A DNA stretch of 49,020 nucleotides, from IMG/VR virus record IMGVR_UViG_3300050011_000260, positions 1 to 49,020 of that record, one strand, 5' to 3'. The notes under the pieces are model-generated. The model made no database searches, was not told the DNA's origin, and worked only from the letters and a program-made list of their open reading frames with translations. The DNA is from a virus. The translations under genes were made by a program, and so were the position numbers. Positions 12,851-21,421 of this stretch are shown here, in pieces; the stretch's first letter is position 1, and each line of letters starts with the position of its first letter.

Positions 12851-13873
12851 TCATGAGCAGTTGCAAAGTTCAAGGAATAGCTGTAGCAATTTTAGATCAT
12901 CACCGCAAAGCTGTTTTGCGATGTCACGAGCCTCAGAAACTTCGATCCCATCGACCGCTTCGTCCAACTGCGAAAAGAAATCCAGAACGTTAGCGGCCTT
13001 CCCCGCTCGCTCGACGCCCTTGTCGGCGTGCACGAAAACCACTTCCAGTGGCTTGACTGGAATGTCTTTCTCCTTGTAACGAATCCCGTCCTGAGCGAAG
13101 GAGAGGATAGCGGCGACTACGGGGCGATCCTTCTCGTCATAGGAGAACGCCGCCCGTGCCATGGAGCCGAGGTTTACGTGGGTGATGTTGCCGACAGTCT
13201 CCGTCTCCTTGCGGCTGTGGTCGTGCCCCCAGAGCAGGAAATCGAAATCCAAGTGAGCCACTTGGTTGTAGCCGATTTTTGGCTCCCCGTAGAGGGTGCC
13301 GCCGTTACCGGGTTCGCCATAAGCATGAACAACGCCCACCCGATACTTGGCTTCGGGGTGACGCGGCGGGGCATTCAGCAGGGCTTGGAGCGTCTTGTCT
13401 CCCGTGGCATAGGGGAAGGTCTCGACGCTAACGCTCACGGTGTTGTCGTTGTTGGTGAACAGAACGGGCTCGCGGTTCAAGTCTCGATAGCAGCCAGCAG
13501 CAATCAGCAGCCCTAGCGGTTGAGAAGGGAGAGAATCCATGCGGTCGGCAAAGAGGTCATGGTTTCCAACCGCTCCCCAGACCCTACCGAGCGGGTAAGA
13601 GCCGAATACCCGAATAAGGCGTTCAATCGTTGCTAAAGAATTTCCGGGGGACTTCGCCACTTTATTGTGAAACACGTCCCCGCCGACCAAACATACCCCA
13701 TTTAGTTTTTCTGTCAGGTCTAGAACGAACCGAAGCTTATCAAATATCGCCCCCGCATAGTCGTCCCCCCTTCGTCCGGGCGGAATCGCAGACATGTGGA
13801 GGTCGGTGATCCAGACTAAATTTACTCGTGGATGGGGAAGTTTTACAACTTCCAAACCCCTATCATAGGACAT
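12851..13873 (-). CDS. SbcD/Mre11-like metallophosphoesterase nuclease, 340 aa
   Basis: Motifs of the Mre11/SbcD/T4 gp47 family in order: WITDLHMS (D24, H26), VGGDVFHNK (D66), GAVGNHDLF (about 104), GVVHAYG and LWGHDHS. Acts with an SbcC/Rad50-type ATPase on DNA ends and hairpins during recombination-dependent replication. Start taken at MSYDRGLE (13873), because the longer TTG start would overlap the divergent GIY-YIG gene. The partner ATPase candidate lies 2 kb upstream at 15963-17117, which supports the role. Confidence 0.85.
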   Translation of the reverse strand: MSYDRGLEVVKLPHPRVNLVWITDLHMSAIPPGRRGDDYAGAIFDKLRFVLDLTEKLNGVCLVGGDVFHNKVAKSPGNSLATIERLIRVFGSYPLGRVWGAVGNHDLFADRMDSLPSQPLGLLIAAGCYRDLNREPVLFTNNDNTVSVSVETFPYATGDKTLQALLNAPPRHPEAKYRVGVVHAYGEPGNGGTLYGEPKIGYNQVAHLDFDFLLWGHDHSRKETETVGNITHVNLGSMARAAFSYDEKDRPVVAAILSFAQDGIRYKEKDIPVKPLEVVFVHADKGVERAGKAANVLDFFSQLDEAVDGIEVSEARDIAKQLCGDDLKLLQLFLELCNCS

Positions 13874-13876
13874 ATC

Positions 13877-14557
13877 ATGACTCAATTTTGGACTGTATAT
13901 CGAACCACCTGTTTAGTTAATACTCATTTTTACATTGGCAGGCACAAAACAACGAACGTGAACGACGGGTATCTTGGGTCGGGTACGGTACTACGGAAAG
14001 CCGTAAAGAAGCATGGACGAGAAAAATTCATCAAAGAAGTGTTGTTTGTATTCGGCACCAAAGAAGCCGCCGATCTCAAGGAAATTGAACTCGTGTACGA
14101 AGAACGAGACAACCCTAAATGCTACAATATCGCCAAAGGCGGTGAGGCTGGCTGGGACTACGTAAACGAAGCTGGTGTTGTATCACGACATTGGCGTGAT
14201 AATCGAGAAAGTCGAAGAGAGGCCATACGTAGGGCGGTTCAAAAGAAGTGGAATGAGCCCGAACACCATGCGACCCACGCGGCGGCTAACGGGAGCCCGA
14301 ATGCCAAGGCAAAACAAAGCTTAAGTCACATTAAACAGTGGGAGAATCTAACTCCAGAAAAGCTAAAGGAGATCAAAGCGAATCGTTCGGAAATGTGGAA
14401 AGACCCGAAGAGAAAACAGGCCCAAGCGAACAAGGTCGCAAAAAGTTGGACTCCAGAACGTTTAGATGCCCAGAAACAAATAGCGATTCGAGTGAATCAC
14501 ACCCGCTGGCACCAAGCTAAAGGAATCGTAGATGTGGGTTGCGAGTTGTGTCACTAG
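13877..14557 (+). CDS. GIY-YIG homing endonuclease, 226 aa, plus strand
   Basis: Start MTQFWTVYRTTCLVNTHFYIG: the GIY-YIG core is VYRTTC...HFYIGRHKT, then DGYLGSGTVLRKAVKKHGREKF and an E in the LKEIELVYEE helix. The C-terminus has several basic repeats (KEIKANRSEMWKDPKRKQAQ) like NUMOD-type DNA-binding modules. Divergent from SbcD with 3 bp between starts, and one of few plus-strand genes, consistent with insertion as a mobile element. TATCAT lies about ten bases before the ATG. Confidence 0.88.
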   Translation: MTQFWTVYRTTCLVNTHFYIGRHKTTNVNDGYLGSGTVLRKAVKKHGREKFIKEVLFVFGTKEAADLKEIELVYEERDNPKCYNIAKGGEAGWDYVNEAGVVSRHWRDNRESRREAIRRAVQKKWNEPEHHATHAAANGSPNAKAKQSLSHIKQWENLTPEKLKEIKANRSEMWKDPKRKQAQANKVAKSWTPERLDAQKQIAIRVNHTRWHQAKGIVDVGCELCH

Positions 14558-14965
14558 CTACTCCCGCATCCAGCGGTTTTGACGCAGGCCGCTCGGCTGG
14601 ACGGGGAGGGCGGCAAATGCGCCTTTCCAGTAATCTTCGAGCAGGCATTGTTGGGCGGCGGCGATGACGAGATCGAGAGCGTTGCTGCCATCGACTCCCT
14701 CTTGTGGCGTCTGCGACCAGCAGTGACCCATGCGGATTTGGTGTCCGCGAATTGTGATCGTGTAGTCCGTGTTGCCGTAGGCATACGCATAGTCCCAGCA
14801 GCCGTTGGGACAGTTAGAATACGATTCGCAGAGGGTGCCCTCAGAGATGTCGCGGTAACCGTCTTTGAGACGACAACCGCAAATGGGGCATTGAGCGTAG
14901 CCGAACCGCAGTGGTGCGGATAGGCCATACGGGAAACCGAAACTAACGGGCTGAAGCTGACTCAC
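14558..14965 (-). CDS. Hypothetical zinc-binding protein, 135 aa
   Basis: GTG start (VSQLQPVSFGFPYG) inside the end of the deoxyribosyltransferase gene. Contains CPICGCRLK and CESYSNCPNGC, probably one or two zinc sites, followed by YAYGNTDYTITIRGHQIRMGHCW, which looks like the short acceptor segment often seen in phage DUF2591-type proteins. That resemblance is uncertain. Convergent with the GIY-YIG gene. Confidence 0.65.
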   Translation of the reverse strand: MSQLQPVSFGFPYGLSAPLRFGYAQCPICGCRLKDGYRDISEGTLCESYSNCPNGCWDYAYAYGNTDYTITIRGHQIRMGHCWSQTPQEGVDGSNALDLVIAAAQQCLLEDYWKGAFAALPVQPSGLRQNRWMRE

Positions 14966-15425
14966 TGGACGCCTCACGCTTGTTCAACAGAATGATCTCC
15001 GTGACCTTGAGGGCATCGTCCAGATTGTCTACTCGGAATGGGACAGTTTGCCGCACCATCGGGTGGTCGTGAGGATTGCCCTCTTTTTCGATGACCAGAA
15101 TCGCGGGCTTTCGAGCGGCATCGCACCAGCCCATCTCAATCATCGTGCCGATGGAAATTCGCTGTGCACCCAGCAGGTAGAAAACCACCAAGTCGGAGCC
15201 CATGCAATCGTAGCGATCTCGCGTGGTCAAACCCTGATCTGTAGATAGGGGGAACCCCGCGTAGGACTGTTCCAGTACCCCCAGATCGGCTAGGTAGTCC
15301 TTGCCGCGCAACGGGGAATAGGCTTTGATGCGGGAGTCAACGCGGCGTGTAAATTCGTTTCGCCACTCCTGCGCTCCGTCAAAGGTCAATCCAGAAATCG
15401 GACCAGCTAAGTAGACTTTGAACAT
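14943..15425 (-). CDS. Nucleoside 2-deoxyribosyltransferase-like protein, 160 aa
   Basis: VYLAGPISG at residues 4-12 and CMGSDLVVFYLLGAQRISIGTMIEMGWC around 93-120 match the family (substrate-binding start, then D...G...E helix). Such enzymes exchange or remove nucleobases of deoxynucleosides or their monophosphates. AAGGAG RBS and TATTGT box upstream of the ATG. Could serve nucleotide salvage or base modification; substrate not predictable. Confidence 0.78.
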   Translation of the reverse strand: MFKVYLAGPISGLTFDGAQEWRNEFTRRVDSRIKAYSPLRGKDYLADLGVLEQSYAGFPLSTDQGLTTRDRYDCMGSDLVVFYLLGAQRISIGTMIEMGWCDAARKPAILVIEKEGNPHDHPMVRQTVPFRVDNLDDALKVTEIILLNKREASSESASAR

Positions 15426-15466
15426 GGTAATCTCCTTATCCTCTACAATACTGCGTTTTTGGGAAA

Positions 15467-15766
15467 TTACCCCTGTTGAAGCTCCCGATATTGCTCCATC
15501 AGGTCCTCACCCTGTTCCAACTGGGTATTCAGAGCCGTAAGCTGTTCGGTGAGGTTGGCTTCCAAGCTGGTTGCGAGGGCCTGCAACTCCTTGGCTGTCA
15601 TGGCTTCGGGATTCTCAATCCCGAGTTCCCGCAGTTTTCGGTAGGCTTCTTCCAGCTTGCCCTGTTCGAGACCCTTCTGTTGATTGATTTGATCGCGACC
15701 GCTCTGGAGGGCGGTCACCCGGGCTTTAAGCTGTTTCAATCGTTCCTGTGTCTGTTCAAGCTCCAT
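15467..15766 (-). CDS. Coiled-coil protein, 99 aa
   Basis: MELEQTQERLKQLKARVTAL: heptad-like leucines over nearly the whole length, broken around GIENPEAMTAKE. Possibly an accessory of the SbcC-like ATPase encoded just upstream, since that ATPase lacks the second half of its coiled coil. That link is inference from gene order only. Confidence 0.7.
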   Translation of the reverse strand: MELEQTQERLKQLKARVTALQSGRDQINQQKGLEQGKLEEAYRKLRELGIENPEAMTAKELQALATSLEANLTEQLTALNTQLEQGEDLMEQYRELQQG

Positions 15767-15966
15767 TATGCCCCCTGCTCCACGGGCTTTCCGATTTGAA
15801 CGTATGCCCGCTTCCAGCCGTCAGGCAACTTGTCGTAGCATGACGAGCAGAGTATGGCTTGCGGCGGGGGCGGCAGCACCCCAACTGCGGTACTTGGGGA
15901 TATACACAACCAATCAGCAGGATTCCTGCAATCACAAAAAATTCCAGCTACCATCGGATTTGTCAT
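15766..15966 (-). CDS. Small Cys-rich protein, 66 aa
   Basis: Start MTNPMVAGIFCDCRNPADW at 15966, ATGA overlap with the SbcC-like stop. CDC, WLC and LCSSC provide a likely zinc site. Ends in an overlap with the coiled-coil gene. Function not recognised. Confidence 0.65.
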   Translation of the reverse strand: MTNPMVAGIFCDCRNPADWLCISPSTAVGVLPPPPQAILCSSCYDKLPDGWKRAYVQIGKPVEQGA

Positions 15967-17117
15967 ACGCAAAGATGCTCCACGGGCTTTCCGCATTTCG
16001 GGCAAAGCCCCTTCTTCAACTCTTCTTGAGCTTCAGTCAATTTTGAGTCAATTTCAGTCAACTCGGTTGTCTTGGCCTTCAGGCTACGGCGAAGCTCGAT
16101 CACCTGCCCTATGGTCTTAATACTGGAGTAGAGACCGACCAGCGCCGAGTATTGCGCCCCTGTATCGCTGATGTCTGGGAACTCACGGCGGCTGGCAAGC
16201 AGGTCCCGCAGGGTCTCCACCGCTACCAGCTTCCGCCAAATCGGTAGGACGGGCACCCATGCCTCGGAACTGCTGTCTATTACCGTGGTAACCTTACCCA
16301 ACCATTTACTCAGGATGCGGGATTCCGCCGCCTGTATTGCGTAGGCGATTTGCTGGGTCAGATGCTCAACCGTGGTCGTATTTGGCACCGCCAGAGCGTT
16401 CTGGAGCCGTTCTAGGGGCTTCAGGCGGGCTAGGCGGCTGGTAGCCTCCCCAACCCATACAGCCTTGGCGTCCAGCAGCCTGATGCGGAGTTCAAGCTCA
16501 TGCAGGGTGCTTTGGAGGCAGTCACCATTGGCGCTCAGCACCATGAGCTTGTCCTTCCGCTCCTCGGCGTTGCGAATCTCCTCGGCTAGGGTCTTAGCCT
16601 CGCCGTTCTTGTCGCTTATCCGCGAGCCCGCTTCCTTCTTGCCAGCTTCCAGCTTCTCTGTGCCGCCAAAGGCACCGAGAATGGCGTTCAGGTCGGCTGG
16701 TTTATAGGCTCGCTTGTCGAGCAGGAATTGGGGGTCGTTCTGTACCGCGAAAATGGGGTCAAAGTCGAAGTCCCCAACAGTGATCTCCCCGCAGAGCAGG
16801 TCTTTGACTGGCGGCGGGATATGACCGTCCAAACTCGTATAAGCGTTCTTCTCGTCGCCGTTGAGGACGTACTTGACCTTGCCTGCCTTGTTGCGGGTTG
16901 CCTTGATCGTCGTCCCGTTGATTTCGAGGGTGAGTTCGAGGGGTTCCTTCTTTGGGTCACGAATGAACGCGGCGTCGAGTTCGTTGCGGAGGATGCCTCT
17001 GAGAGCGCGGGACAGGCTAGACTTTCCTTTGTTGGAGGGACCTGTGAGAACGGTGAGCCCACCAATTTCTAGCTCGAAGTCCGCCCACGGTTGGAAGTTT
17101 TTGCCTGAGAGTCTCAC
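15963..17117 (-). CDS. SbcC/Rad50-like ATPase, N-terminal half only, 384 aa
   Basis: Walker A GPSNKGKSS at about residues 26-34 in an AAA_23-type N-lobe (LSGKNFQPWADFELEIGGLTVLTG), then two long helical segments, ending CPKCGKPVEHLCV, a zinc-hook-like CxxC at the extreme C-terminus. The second coiled coil and the C-lobe with signature, Walker B and D-loop are absent, so the protein is about half the usual length. GTG start sits 5 nt after TATTAG (leaderless). Probably works with the SbcD-like nuclease. Confidence 0.8.
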   Translation of the reverse strand: MRLSGKNFQPWADFELEIGGLTVLTGPSNKGKSSLSRALRGILRNELDAAFIRDPKKEPLELTLEINGTTIKATRNKAGKVKYVLNGDEKNAYTSLDGHIPPPVKDLLCGEITVGDFDFDPIFAVQNDPQFLLDKRAYKPADLNAILGAFGGTEKLEAGKKEAGSRISDKNGEAKTLAEEIRNAEERKDKLMVLSANGDCLQSTLHELELRIRLLDAKAVWVGEATSRLARLKPLERLQNALAVPNTTTVEHLTQQIAYAIQAAESRILSKWLGKVTTVIDSSSEAWVPVLPIWRKLVAVETLRDLLASRREFPDISDTGAQYSALVGLYSSIKTIGQVIELRRSLKAKTTELTEIDSKLTEAQEELKKGLCPKCGKPVEHLCV

Positions 17118-17141
17118 TCATACTAATACTGTGGTGGACAG

Positions 17142-17498
17142 CTATTTCTGCTTCCAGCTTACGATGTCGAAATCCACATCTACAGCCTTGGGCTCTCCGT
17201 CCCTACCAATGTACCCAGAGTACGTGACATAGGTCACCCCGTTTGTATTGACCTCAATCCAGTTCTTCTTGCTCCTGTCGGGATTAAACTCAGGAATGGA
17301 CTGCCCCGGCCTATAATCAAGAGGGCAGATTTTTGGTGTAAAACCCGTTTCATAGGTAGTCCATCCGAGACACTTGGCGCGAATCACGGTGTCTCCCTGC
17401 TCGAACGTGTAGATGCCGTGGTCGAGGGACACGAACTTGACCTGTGCTTGTGCAAAGCTGGCTGCTAGAACGATTACGAACAGTACGATGCGTTTCAT
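17142..17498 (-). CDS. Secreted hypothetical protein, 118 aa
   Basis: Signal peptide MKRIVLFVIVLAASFAQA with a likely cleavage after AQA. The mature part is beta-rich with two Cys (AKCLGW, KICPLD) that may form a disulphide. GGAGG RBS nine bases upstream. Second gene after the small membrane protein at 17513. Role in the host periplasm unknown. Confidence 0.72.
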   Translation of the reverse strand: MKRIVLFVIVLAASFAQAQVKFVSLDHGIYTFEQGDTVIRAKCLGWTTYETGFTPKICPLDYRPGQSIPEFNPDRSKKNWIEVNTNGVTYVTYSGYIGRDGEPKAVDVDFDIVSWKQK

Positions 17499-17512
17499 TA
17501 TTTCGCCTCCGA

Positions 17513-17731
17513 TTATTTTGAGCGGACTGGATGCCCATTGATCGACTTAGTACCATCCGCCGCAACGATCACGCCGCAATTGTCGTGAGCGGCGCAGTAC
17601 GCCTGTGCTTCTGCTTGTCTGGCTTTAGCCGGAGCACCAGCGTATTCGTATGTGCCTACGCCGTAAAATCCGAGAGTTCCGATGAGGATAAGACCAGTCA
17701 AAAGAGCCATCGCTATTAGAAATGTTTTCAT
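17513..17731 (-). CDS. Small membrane or secreted protein, 72 aa
   Basis: MKTFLIAMALLTGLILIGTLGFYGVG: one N-terminal membrane helix or signal anchor, then an Ala/Gln-rich stretch and two Cys (YCAAHDNCG). GGAGG RBS; TATAAT of the 17749-17780 promoter 17 nt before ATG. Confidence 0.72.
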   Translation of the reverse strand: MKTFLIAMALLTGLILIGTLGFYGVGTYEYAGAPAKARQAEAQAYCAAHDNCGVIVAADGTKSINGHPVRSK

Positions 17732-17748
17732 GTGTTCCCTCCGTTACC

Positions 17749-17780
17749 ATTATACCCAAAACGGAGGCGGAATCGATAGA
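17749..17780 (-). promoter_or_regulatory. Phage promoter, TCTATC-N20-TATAAT variant
   Basis: Minus strand TCTATCGATTCCG, then GTTTTGGG-TATAAT (17749-17754), 20 bp between TCTATC and TATAAT. Near-identical copies at 30641 and 35026. Confidence 0.7.
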
Positions 17781-17895
17781 TTTTGAGGGTATCTTTGGTA
17801 ACCACGGCGGAGAATTCCCTGTTCTCCTGCGGTGTTGAGGACAAGGACTTTACGAAGACGACGGTATCACTAAAGCGGTATCAGTAGCAGATCAG

Positions 17896-18234
17896 TTAAC
17901 GGACAGTTGCCCGCCCATGCCCATGCTTTGCGTCCCAGACCGCCATTTCAACGAGTTGTTCTCGTGACAGCCAGTCGAGTTCCTTGGAGCATTCTTGGAT
18001 AGCTTCCACGGCTTCGGGCAGGGGGAGCCTCAATGCCATCTCAAGGGACTTAATGATCTCTCTGGCTGAGTCTACCACATGAGCCCTTACTTCATCGGGC
18101 TCTTTCGCGGCCTCCTGTCTGTTCTTTCCACAGATGGAGCAAAGGTGGGAGGTAGCGCGGCACGCGCTGTCGCATTGCTGTTCGTCGGTGCCACAGTGCA
18201 TGAAGTTGTGCTCGTGGTTTTTAGAAGTCGCCAT
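17896..18234 (-). CDS. Hypothetical His/Cys-rich protein, 112 aa
   Basis: Start MATSKNHEHNFMHCGTDEQQC overlaps the preceding gene. N-terminal Cys/His cluster (HCG, CDSAC, LCSICGKN, residues 10-40) suggests one or two zinc sites; the remainder is helical. Spacer 17781-17895 downstream holds no gene. Confidence 0.68.
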   Translation of the reverse strand: MATSKNHEHNFMHCGTDEQQCDSACRATSHLCSICGKNRQEAAKEPDEVRAHVVDSAREIIKSLEMALRLPLPEAVEAIQECSKELDWLSREQLVEMAVWDAKHGHGRATVR

Positions 18235-18565
18235 TGCCGCCATCCCGTGTCTTCATCTTCCCGTGGGCTGGGCGGATGCAGGCCCAACTGCCTTCCTCGT
18301 CGTAACAAGCCGCACACTCAGGCTCTTTTCTTCCGAGGAGTTCGGCGACACGCTTTATCCGTTCTTTTTCGAGATCGCCTTGACCGTAGTTTCCGTCAGG
18401 TCCGGGACCGAGCGGCATATCGCGCCATTCAGTCTGCTGGAGCCGACCTTCAAGCTCCGCAAGCTTGGCGAGAACATGCACTTGGAACTGCTCGGGAAAA
18501 TAACCAGTGTTCCCGTTCGCATTCAGATCACCGCAGAATGGACAGGTTGTCGGATCATGCGCCAT
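18221..18565 (-). CDS. Hypothetical zinc-binding protein, 114 aa
   Basis: MAHDPTTCPFCGDLNANG gives an N-terminal CxxC; ECAACYDEEGSWACIRPAH supplies a second pair near the C-terminus, flanking a helical acidic middle. The ATG lies 6 nt after TATTAA, so probably leaderless; the promoter lies inside the 3' end of the GIY-YIG gene. Confidence 0.7.
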   Translation of the reverse strand: MAHDPTTCPFCGDLNANGNTGYFPEQFQVHVLAKLAELEGRLQQTEWRDMPLGPGPDGNYGQGDLEKERIKRVAELLGRKEPECAACYDEEGSWACIRPAHGKMKTRDGGNGDF

Positions 18566-19233
18566 ATTGATTTAATACTCGACTCGTCTGGTGTCAGGGT
18601 GACAAATCTTTTATTCATAAACTTCGCTGGTCGAGTACGACCACGAACCCAGCCTTGTTGGAGGTGCTGATTCAATTCCGCCATTTTGATTTTCTTCTCA
18701 ACTCCGTTGAGTTGAATCCAACAAGTCCCGAATTGTGAATTTTGTGGTCTGTCTTTAAGCTTTTCACGTGTCCCATCGGTCATGAACCGCAGTCCGTTCC
18801 GATTGAGGTTAGCCAGTTGTTTTTCAGTTCTTGGGGTTGCTTTCATTCTGGCTATGGCGTCAGGGGTATGCTTTCGCCCTAATAAGGTCGTCTGTATTTT
18901 CTTTCGTGTTTTAGAGGAATGATGTCCAGTAAACCCCTCACCGCCTCTGCAAACGTTGTAGCCGTACTCGGGGTCTTGGGAACGAAGGAAAGCGATGAAG
19001 TCCCGCTCGTACTGATTTAACTCGGCATGGGTTTGAACGTCAGACAGAAGGGCGTGAATAGACCAATCGCAAGGGAGCGGATGCTTACGCATGGAGTTGA
19101 ACAGATGGGAAGACCCATGGACATGCCGCGCCTTAGAAAACTTCTTCTGGAAATACAGCTTCAAGTTGTCGCCTTTGTGCTGGCCGACATAATACTTCCC
19201 CGTGATGTGGTTGACGATCAGGTAAATGAACAT
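18523..19233 (-). CDS. GIY-YIG homing endonuclease, 236 aa
   Basis: MFIYLIVNHITGKYYVGQHKG carries the IYL...YYVGQ core, followed by HLFNSMRKHPLPCDWSIHAL and E in ELNQYERDFIAFL. After GYNVCRGGEGFTGHHSS come KTRKKIQTTLLGRKHTPDAI repeats (NUMOD3-like) and a C-terminal DNA-binding tail. Located directly behind recA and its terminator, whose hairpin also supplies the RBS (AAGGGGG). A truncated relative exists at 30763. Confidence 0.88.
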   Translation of the reverse strand: MFIYLIVNHITGKYYVGQHKGDNLKLYFQKKFSKARHVHGSSHLFNSMRKHPLPCDWSIHALLSDVQTHAELNQYERDFIAFLRSQDPEYGYNVCRGGEGFTGHHSSKTRKKIQTTLLGRKHTPDAIARMKATPRTEKQLANLNRNGLRFMTDGTREKLKDRPQNSQFGTCWIQLNGVEKKIKMAELNQHLQQGWVRGRTRPAKFMNKRFVTLTPDESSIKSIWRMIRQPVHSAVI

Positions 19234-19260
19234 GAAAAGACCCCCTTATTAAGAGGGTCT
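19234..19260 (-). terminator. Terminator downstream of the recombinase gene
   Basis: AGACCCTCTT-AATA-AGGGGGTCT followed by TTTC on the minus strand. The 3' arm overlaps the RBS of the GIY-YIG gene, so hairpin formation could limit its translation. Confidence 0.6.
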
Positions 19261-19293
19261 GAAAGTCGTTTAATTTCAACTACCTTTCTCGAT

Positions 19294-20571
19294 TCAATCC
19301 TCCTCAACCTCAAAGGCCGCACGTGCGGGCAACTCAACGCCGTCGTCGTCCAAGCCCGTCATGTACCGCTCGGTATCCGCGTCAACTTCCATGAGATGGC
19401 GTCCCGTTTCGTCGTTACGGACAGCTTCCTTGACAAGCACTCGCAGCTTGGCGAGCACTTCGGGATTCTGCCTGATGACGAGATCGTCGATAGCGGCGTC
19501 CTGATCGGGGTAAGTAGCGATGGCCTCTTCAGCCGACTTGCCGACAAACCACTTTTTGCCCACGTTGCTGATGAAGCCGTAGTCACGAGCAAGGTCTCGG
19601 ACGGTAACGTTATCGTCGAAGCCGATACCCTTACGCAGGTACATCGAGCCCTCGCGGTAGCCGCCGCCGTTGGTCTTGTTCTTCAGGATGCGAACCTTGA
19701 TTCGGGTCGCGGCGAAGTCCTGCAAATCGCCCTTGACGCCAGTGCCGGGTTCGAGCAGGAAGGCGTCTTCCTGTTCGCTGCCAGCACGAATGGCTTTGTG
19801 CGTCATCGTCTCGATCATCACGCTAGGCGTGAAACGGCAGGTCTTGCCGCCCGGGAGGATGTACGGCAGGTTGGTGAAAGACGGGTACTTGATGGCGTAC
19901 TGAGCATCCTTCGTGGATTCGATACGTGCACGGGGCTGGTTGACCATAAGGAACACGCAATCGTAGCGGGCCGCTGGGGTCAACATGTTTTTGAAGAAGC
20001 ATTCCATCGCACGGGCGTGTTCACCCGGCGTAGTCTTGTGGGACTTCTTGACATCCATGACGATCTTGCGCTCAACTTCTTCGCGCATACGGACGATGGA
20101 ATCGAATACGAACAGGCGGACGCCGCCTTCCATGAATTCGAGGGTGCGCTTTTCAGCGTCCTGAATGCTGTCAGGCATGATAAGTTCGCAACCGTCGTCA
20201 TCAACACCGATCTTGTGGAGGTAGTTCCAGTCACCAGTGCGCTCAAAGTCGAAGATAACCGCAGGCTCACCAGTGAACTTCTGATAAGCGGAGACAATGC
20301 CATAGGTCAAGGTAGACTTGCCACTGTGTTCGTTCCCGTGGATTTCGATGACACGGCCACGGCGAGGCATACCGTTCAAGCCGCAAACGTCGTCAAGGGT
20401 GACGAATCCATACGGAATCCGCTCTTCCGCCACGTTGGGATCAACAACCCGATAGTCCTTCTTGTTGCCCGCACGGGCCTTGGCGAACAGGTCTTGTCGC
20501 TGTTTCGCGGTTAACGACCGTACCGCTTGAAAATCCACGCCCTTTACTTCAGCTTTTGCTTTCTTTGGCAC
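19294..20571 (-). CDS. RecA/UvsX-like recombinase, 425 aa
   Basis: GTG start at 20571 with GGGAGGA RBS (a longer frame to 20601 is possible). Walker A HGNEHSGKSTL at about residues 80-90, IFDFERTGD, Walker B LFVFDSIV about residue 155, then an L2-like VFLMVNQPRAR. A ~60-residue N-terminal extension is basic and the C-terminus is acidic (FEVEED). Catalyses strand exchange in recombination-dependent replication. Preceded by the RuvC-like gene, followed by a terminator. Confidence 0.88.
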   Translation of the reverse strand: MPKKAKAEVKGVDFQAVRSLTAKQRQDLFAKARAGNKKDYRVVDPNVAEERIPYGFVTLDDVCGLNGMPRRGRVIEIHGNEHSGKSTLTYGIVSAYQKFTGEPAVIFDFERTGDWNYLHKIGVDDDGCELIMPDSIQDAEKRTLEFMEGGVRLFVFDSIVRMREEVERKIVMDVKKSHKTTPGEHARAMECFFKNMLTPAARYDCVFLMVNQPRARIESTKDAQYAIKYPSFTNLPYILPGGKTCRFTPSVMIETMTHKAIRAGSEQEDAFLLEPGTGVKGDLQDFAATRIKVRILKNKTNGGGYREGSMYLRKGIGFDDNVTVRDLARDYGFISNVGKKWFVGKSAEEAIATYPDQDAAIDDLVIRQNPEVLAKLRVLVKEAVRNDETGRHLMEVDADTERYMTGLDDDGVELPARAAFEVEED

Positions 20572-20584
20572 GTTTCCTCCCGAA

Positions 20585-21421
20585 CTAGACAACAAACTCA
20601 ACTCGGCTCAACGTCTTCTTAGGAATGGTTGCATCCTTGACTGCAACATCGTAGCCCTGACGCTGGTACATATACCAATACTCATTTCGATGGAAAATTC
20701 CTTTGGTTACGACGCGGGTTCGGACTCCTTTACCCTTTGTTTCTTTCGTCGCATTGCATAGGGAATTCAAGAAATTCTGAGGGACCTCACTTGGGGACCC
20801 CATCACGACGGATGCCACGTGCCGAGCAACCATAGCCACAAGGACGGCATCGCAAGAGTCTGGGTCCAACTCAGGGTATACTTCCTTGCTGATGAAATCG
20901 TAAGCGCGGGCGATGTTCTCAGCCTTGTTCTTCGGCCCGCGTTGGGTCAACTTCATGAGCGACCGCAATGTGCTTGCATTAACATACAGGATGTAAATTT
21001 GCCCGAAATTATCGGCAAGGAAGCTCCCCTCAAAGAGGGTCGTGTGGATGGCGCGGTGGATCGAAGCAAGGTAGTCGTTTTGGGGCGGCGGGGCTTCGAG
21101 GGCGACAATCAGCCCGATCTTCTTAGTATCGACCCCATCAGTCTGCCACTTAACGATCTGATTCTCGAATATCTTACGTAGGTATAGGGCGATGAGCTTG
21201 CACCTAATCCAAATCGTGGTTTGCGGGCTCATGTTCTCGATGGCGTCAGGCTTAATGGAACCAGCCCCGACCCATGAGGCTACGGTGCCTTTAACTTCGG
21301 CGGGGACGACCCGCATCAAAGAATATCCAGTTCGACTAAGAGAGGGGTCGAGTCCGAGGATGACCCACTCCTTAATCTCTTGAATTGGCCCGGGAATCTG
21401 GAGAGGAATCTCTTTCGGCAT
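20585..21421 (-). CDS. RuvC-like Holliday junction resolvase, 278 aa
   Basis: RNase H-fold acidic residues: ILGLDPSLSRTGY (D about residue 25), IVALEAPPPQ (E about 108), and DPDSCDAVLVAM (D near residue 190). These match RuvC and phage RuvC-like resolvases; ~100 extra C-terminal residues end in a basic tail (TIPKKTLSRVEFVV). Start overlaps nothing but follows the previous stop directly (TAAATG). Adjacent to recA, supporting a role in resolving branched DNA before packaging. Confidence 0.8.
   Translation of the reverse strand: MPKEIPLQIPGPIQEIKEWVILGLDPSLSRTGYSLMRVVPAEVKGTVASWVGAGSIKPDAIENMSPQTTIWIRCKLIALYLRKIFENQIVKWQTDGVDTKKIGLIVALEAPPPQNDYLASIHRAIHTTLFEGSFLADNFGQIYILYVNASTLRSLMKLTQRGPKNKAENIARAYDFISKEVYPELDPDSCDAVLVAMVARHVASVVMGSPSEVPQNFLNSLCNATKETKGKGVRTRVVTKGIFHRNEYWYMYQRQGYDVAVKDATIPKKTLSRVEFVV

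Noticed and set aside
19027-20514. 495-aa plus-strand open frame opposite the recombinase gene
   Set aside because: Shadow of recA: rich in Val/Asp/His/Arg patterns, no RBS, and the minus strand encodes clear Walker motifs.
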